In this document: one piece after another, positions 36,891-39,862 of the stretch
How the letters are laid out: each line of letters starts with the position of its first letter
How positions within the stretch are numbered: the first letter of the stretch is position 1
Source: JANQPA01 sp964628385
Lineage (GTDB): Bacteria; Bacteroidota; Bacteroidia; Chitinophagales; Saprospiraceae
Length of the DNA stretch: 39,862 bases
Direction of reading: 5' to 3'
Assembly: GCA_964628385.1 (NCBI GenBank)
Contig: CAZVOD010000040.1
Location: 1-39,862, forward strand
Notes under the pieces: model-generated
Told to the model about the DNA's origin: nothing
Seen by the model: only the letters and a program-made list of their open reading frames with translations
Databases searched by the model: none
Translations under genes and position numbers: made by a program

Positions 36891-36953
36891 CGGGAATCCG
36901 AAAACAAAGCGCCACCGCTACACAAGCTAATTTTCTAAGTTTTCGGATTCCCG
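36891..36953. terminator. Long-loop hairpin between convergent genes
   Basis: Perfect 15-bp arms (36891-36905 and 36939-36953) enclose a 33-base loop. It lies between the plus-strand exported protein and the minus-strand cytochrome gene. Confidence 0.6.
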
Positions 36954-36972
36954 GCTATCTCTTATACTCTAT

Positions 36973-38370
36973 TTATAGTGTCTTTAGGTATTCAATAACG
37001 GCATTTCTCTCATCCGTATTCAATTTATCTCCAAAATAGTGGCCAACATTGCTATAGCTAGGAGTTGTGGTATCGTAAGTCCATTTTCCACTACCATTTT
37101 TCTTAACTTCATAATTCCAGCCCACTTTTTCTGGGTCATAATCATTGGTAGAACCACTGCGCTGCCAAAACTCAGGCCGTTGCTCGCTATTCAGCAAATC
37201 TTCTATAGTGGGTACAGAGCCATTATGCAAATAAGGGGCTGTAGCCCAAATGCCATCTAGCGGTGGTGCGACATAACCCGCTTCCGGTTCGAAAGAAGAC
37301 CTAGGACTGCTTTTTGCAAACCAACTGCTGTTGTACCAGTCAACAATCGGAGCCTGAACGGCATAACTGGCATAGTAGGGATCTGTTTTTACCAGATCCA
37401 ATGAAACGACCTTATTAGGATAGGTTTCGTTTTCGCCGTATGTACCATGGCATTTGCTACAATTTTTATTAAAAACACTTTCGCCCTTCAAGGCCAGGTC
37501 TTCATCAATAAGGTAAGGGTATTTGGGAGGTTCTATAGATTCCATCCAGGCCACCACATCTTTAAAGTTGTGTACAGCCTTTCGGGCAGCTGTAGTATCA
37601 GGAATGCCCAGGTACGACGCCTGGAATAGTAGCTTCGTGAAATCCCCCCGACCTACCGCCGTGTAATAGAGTGCGTTTTTTTTCTTAACATTCCAAAGCG
37701 GAGGCACATCCGTAGCTATATTATACTTTGGCATTTCGTAGTATGGCTCTTCTACGTAGGTCAAATCTTCGGGATCGCGGTGCCTGACAATAGCTTCAGC
37801 CAGGACAGCTGCCGGATTAACGCCCTGTTGATTCGTCTCTACGTGTTTGGCAGAAGCTTTAATATATTTTTTAAAATCTTCGTAGGCTACCCATTCCAAA
37901 GAGTTTTTACCATATTTTACCTTCATACCAAAATTGAGAAGGTTGGTAAATAAAGAAAGGTTTCTGGTGAAATCCGAAAAGCTATTGCCCAACCCTAGGA
38001 TGACTTCCCCATTCAACTCGGCGGCATGGCAGGTAAAGCAATTTCCATTGCCTACCATCAGGCCATTCTTACCCTTGAATACAGTAGCCGTATAATCGAT
38101 ATTTTTATTGATGCCTTCCCGGTTGAGTACGGTATCTTCGTCCACACCGAAAGGGATTTTAATAAATTGATAGGGAATTCCCGAACCCACAAAAGAACCA
38201 TAAGAAAGGTATTTGAACCCTGCTTGTTGGTCTCCTCCTGTTTGTTGTGGTGTGGCGGGTATTTCTTTGACTTTCCAGCCTGTATTAGTTACAGGATCTA
38301 TCAGGTTCTTATACTTGTTGGTACACGCTACCAGAATTACAACTACAAGAAATATAATTGCTTTTTTCAT
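36973..38370 (-). CDS. Di-haem cytochrome c lipoprotein (RoxA/cytochrome c peroxidase-like)
   Basis: The 465-residue protein has a lipoprotein signal (VVVILVAC, Cys16), so it is anchored to a membrane on the periplasmic or outer side. Two covalent haem sites are visible: CFTCH at residues 111-115 and CSKCH at 304-308. The later segment YVAPPLDGIWATAPYLHNGS VPT with EDLLNSEQRPEFW and NDYDPEKVGW resembles the di-haem family of RoxA-type dioxygenases and cytochrome c peroxidases. It could be a redox enzyme or electron carrier; the substrate is unknown. No partner gene is adjacent. Confidence 0.85.
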   Translation of the reverse strand: MKKAIIFLVVVILVACTNKYKNLIDPVTNTGWKVKEIPATPQQTGGDQQAGFKYLSYGSFVGSGIPYQFIKIPFGVDEDTVLNREGINKNIDYTATVFKGKNGLMVGNGNCFTCHAAELNGEVILGLGNSFSDFTRNLSLFTNLLNFGMKVKYGKNSLEWVAYEDFKKYIKASAKHVETNQQGVNPAAVLAEAIVRHRDPEDLTYVEEPYYEMPKYNIATDVPPLWNVKKKNALYYTAVGRGDFTKLLFQASYLGIPDTTAARKAVHNFKDVVAWMESIEPPKYPYLIDEDLALKGESVFNKNCSKCHGTYGENETYPNKVVSLDLVKTDPYYASYAVQAPIVDWYNSSWFAKSSPRSSFEPEAGYVAPPLDGIWATAPYLHNGSVPTIEDLLNSEQRPEFWQRSGSTNDYDPEKVGWNYEVKKNGSGKWTYDTTTPSYSNVGHYFGDKLNTDERNAVIEYLKTL

Positions 38371-38467
38371 GAATGTATATTCTTCGGTATCGCTACGGAA
38401 AGCGATGCTGTTTTTTTATCAAAATTTACAGTTGTAACAAAGAACTGACGACATGGTTTGGGTAAAA

Positions 38468-39544
38468 TTATCGCGTAGAGGGTTGTCTGGCCATCTCAAA
38501 AACTGCTTTCGCTATACCTTCAGGAGTGGGAGAATATTTGTAAAGCTGATCCACCACAATCAGTTCCATAAAAAATCTGGAGCGGTCAAAAGAATTGGTA
38601 TATGATTCATTAAAATAAAACTGCACATCTTCAAAGGGAAGGCAACCTAACAATTGATAGGTGCTTTCGCGAATGTCGTAAGCAACTACGGTAAAATAGT
38701 TTTCTTTACGGCCTACATGTATTAAAAGGAATAGAGGAAAATCAAAAAAATAGGTGGGCCAGAAACCAAAGAGATTGGCCTCAAATAATGGATAGTAGAG
38801 CTTTTGGCTGAAAATATTACCACCTTTCAGCAAAATTTGTAGATCGTTGAGTTTTTTTCTTATCCGATTGATGGGAATATCCTGCTCTTTCAATTTGTTG
38901 TAGGGATGCCAGCCTCTGGTTGTAAGGTCAAAATAACTGACTTCACCGAGTTTGAGTTTATAATTGAAGCGATCATATCCCGGAACTACATACCCTGGAT
39001 AGTAGTATTTCATACCCCGTTGCTGACAAAATTCCACTTCCGTCAGCATTGTATAAATACCCATACTGTACTTTGAGTAATTCGGATCATAAATTCCGGT
39101 AATACTGGCAGCACTGTTACGGCCAATGTCAAAATAGCTCAATCCAATGAGCTTATCACCATCGTAGACATTGATTTCGTAGGTATTGAACAAGTTGAAC
39201 TCTTCGCCATCCATCAGAGAATCTCTGAGGTTGGGAGCCAGCAAGCCCTTAAAGCTAAAACGGTATTTTTGATAAAGCGCCTCACGGGTATCATCAATGC
39301 TGGCCTTGCGAATAACGGTCTTGAAGTTCTTTTGTACTTTATTGACAATCTTACGGAGAGATTTGCGAAAAGTATAGCCCTTTAGAGGAAGCCTAATCCA
39401 GATAGCGGAGTAGAAGTCTTCTCCAAAACAAAGGAAATGCGTTGTAAAAATAGCTTGTCCCATTCTATACCAGCCCTTAGCTAAGTAAGCGTCCAACTCA
39501 TCCGGCGACATCATTTCTGGGTAGTGCTTCTCTGCAAACATCAA
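38468..39544 (-). CDS. Arginyl-tRNA-protein transferase-like GNAT-fold protein
   Basis: The 358-residue protein has, in its middle, the motif cluster of the ATE/Bpt C-terminal domain (PF04377): YQKYRFSFKGLL, LIGLSYFDIGRNSAASITGI, YDPNYSKYSMGIYTMLTEV and YYYPGYVVPGYDRFNYKLKL. ATE and Bpt enzymes attach Arg or Leu from aminoacyl-tRNA to protein N-termini, marking them for the N-end rule. The usual N-terminal Cys-rich domain is not evident; the N-terminus instead has MSPDELDAYLAKGWYRMGQ. The C-terminal 130 residues are family-specific to Bacteroidota. The transferase role is plausible, but its substrate is unproven. Confidence 0.7.
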   Translation of the reverse strand: MMFAEKHYPEMMSPDELDAYLAKGWYRMGQAIFTTHFLCFGEDFYSAIWIRLPLKGYTFRKSLRKIVNKVQKNFKTVIRKASIDDTREALYQKYRFSFKGLLAPNLRDSLMDGEEFNLFNTYEINVYDGDKLIGLSYFDIGRNSAASITGIYDPNYSKYSMGIYTMLTEVEFCQQRGMKYYYPGYVVPGYDRFNYKLKLGEVSYFDLTTRGWHPYNKLKEQDIPINRIRKKLNDLQILLKGGNIFSQKLYYPLFEANLFGFWPTYFFDFPLFLLIHVGRKENYFTVVAYDIRESTYQLLGCLPFEDVQFYFNESYTNSFDRSRFFMELIVVDQLYKYSPTPEGIAKAVFEMARQPSTR

Positions 39545-39862
39545 TTCCTTTTAAAAATTACTTGATTTAACAATAAGGGTAAATTACTCGTTCGTATTTG
39601 TCTCCAATAAGATTTTTTCCAAAAAAATGTTTTCAAATAGTTTTTTCTTTTGATTTAGAATACAGCTTTCCTAGCCAACAATGGCCCATTTTCTATTTTT
39701 AAGAAATTAACAGGGCCCACTGACGTTGATCTTACCTGTTCGAAAATCATTTCTTATATAGAAGTTGTTTAAAAATGTCGTTTCATGTTTGCAGACAAAA
39801 CATGGTGCACCAAATACTTCAGCTTTTTTTCTTTCCGTAGCTTTGGCTACGCAAAGAAAAAA
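39545..39862. other. Intergenic stretch at the window end
   Basis: No gene is supported over about 320 bp. It is AT-rich and ends in a hairpin (39825-39862). Confidence 0.5.
39825..39862. terminator. Hairpin terminator at the window edge
   Basis: Sixteen-bp arms (39825-39840 and 39847-39862) with one mismatch and a 6-base loop carry T-runs and A-runs. It probably ends a gene beyond the window. Confidence 0.7.

Noticed and set aside
38026..38448. A 140-codon plus-strand frame over the cytochrome gene start
   Set aside because: It is antisense to the cytochrome signal and first haem motif and has an implausible composition.

Overview
The window looks like a chromosomal piece from a Bacteroidota bacterium, most likely a Saprospiria/Lewinella-type gliding or surface-living marine organism. 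This placement is inferred from gene families, not from a marker-gene comparison. Supporting signs are a type IX secretion (T9SS) C-terminal sorting domain on a giant SprB-repeat protein, a PorE-like OmpA/PD40 lipoprotein, a fused SecDF, a DUF3098 gene between ftsX and uppP, promoter boxes of the Bacteroidota type (TTTG, about 20 bp, TAnnTTTG), and no strong Shine-Dalgarno sequences. No tRNA, rRNA, CRISPR array or intact insertion sequence was seen.

Region 1 (1-4740, minus strand): an exported protein of unknown function, a YfhO-family polytopic membrane protein and glycerol-3-phosphate dehydrogenase GpsA. Region 2 (4740-9300) is accessory and decaying. It holds a caspase-like peptidase with an effector-associated domain (EAD11-like) and a pseudogenised partner with matching coiled coil and an inactive-STAND-like segment. 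Near-identical 31-bp direct repeats flank these two. Next come an acyltransferase-3 membrane protein and a ruined two-component/efflux locus: a histidine kinase with its catalytic core deleted, the last 21 codons of an NtrC-type regulator, and a frame-broken HlyD adaptor. Region 3 (9330-12620): a palindromic operator overlapping a promoter, then a BlaI-type repressor and an M56 (BlaR1-like) peptidase fused to a TonB-plug-like segment, two carboxypeptidase-regulatory-like domains and a T9SS-like C-terminus.

Region 4 (12625-15620, minus strand) is the housekeeping cluster ftsX - DUF3098 - uppP - truB, covering cell division, lipid-carrier recycling and tRNA modification. Region 5 (15780-20545): two small exported or anchored hypotheticals, a truncated ECF sigma factor remnant and leuS. 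Region 6 (20879-32360): the 1996-residue T9SS adhesin facing a PorE-like lipoprotein, then SecDF. Together these touch both steps of protein export to the surface (Sec, then T9SS).

Region 7 (32620-39862): a small conserved membrane protein, a D-2-hydroxyacid dehydrogenase, two exported proteins of unknown function, a di-haem cytochrome c lipoprotein and an arginyl-tRNA-protein-transferase-like GNAT-fold enzyme. Several gene ends carry strong hairpin terminators.

The most unusual parts are the caspase/EAD conflict-system remnant with its flanking repeats, the deletion-riddled kinase/regulator/adaptor locus, and the BlaR1-like sensor protease with outer-membrane-style C-terminal domains.
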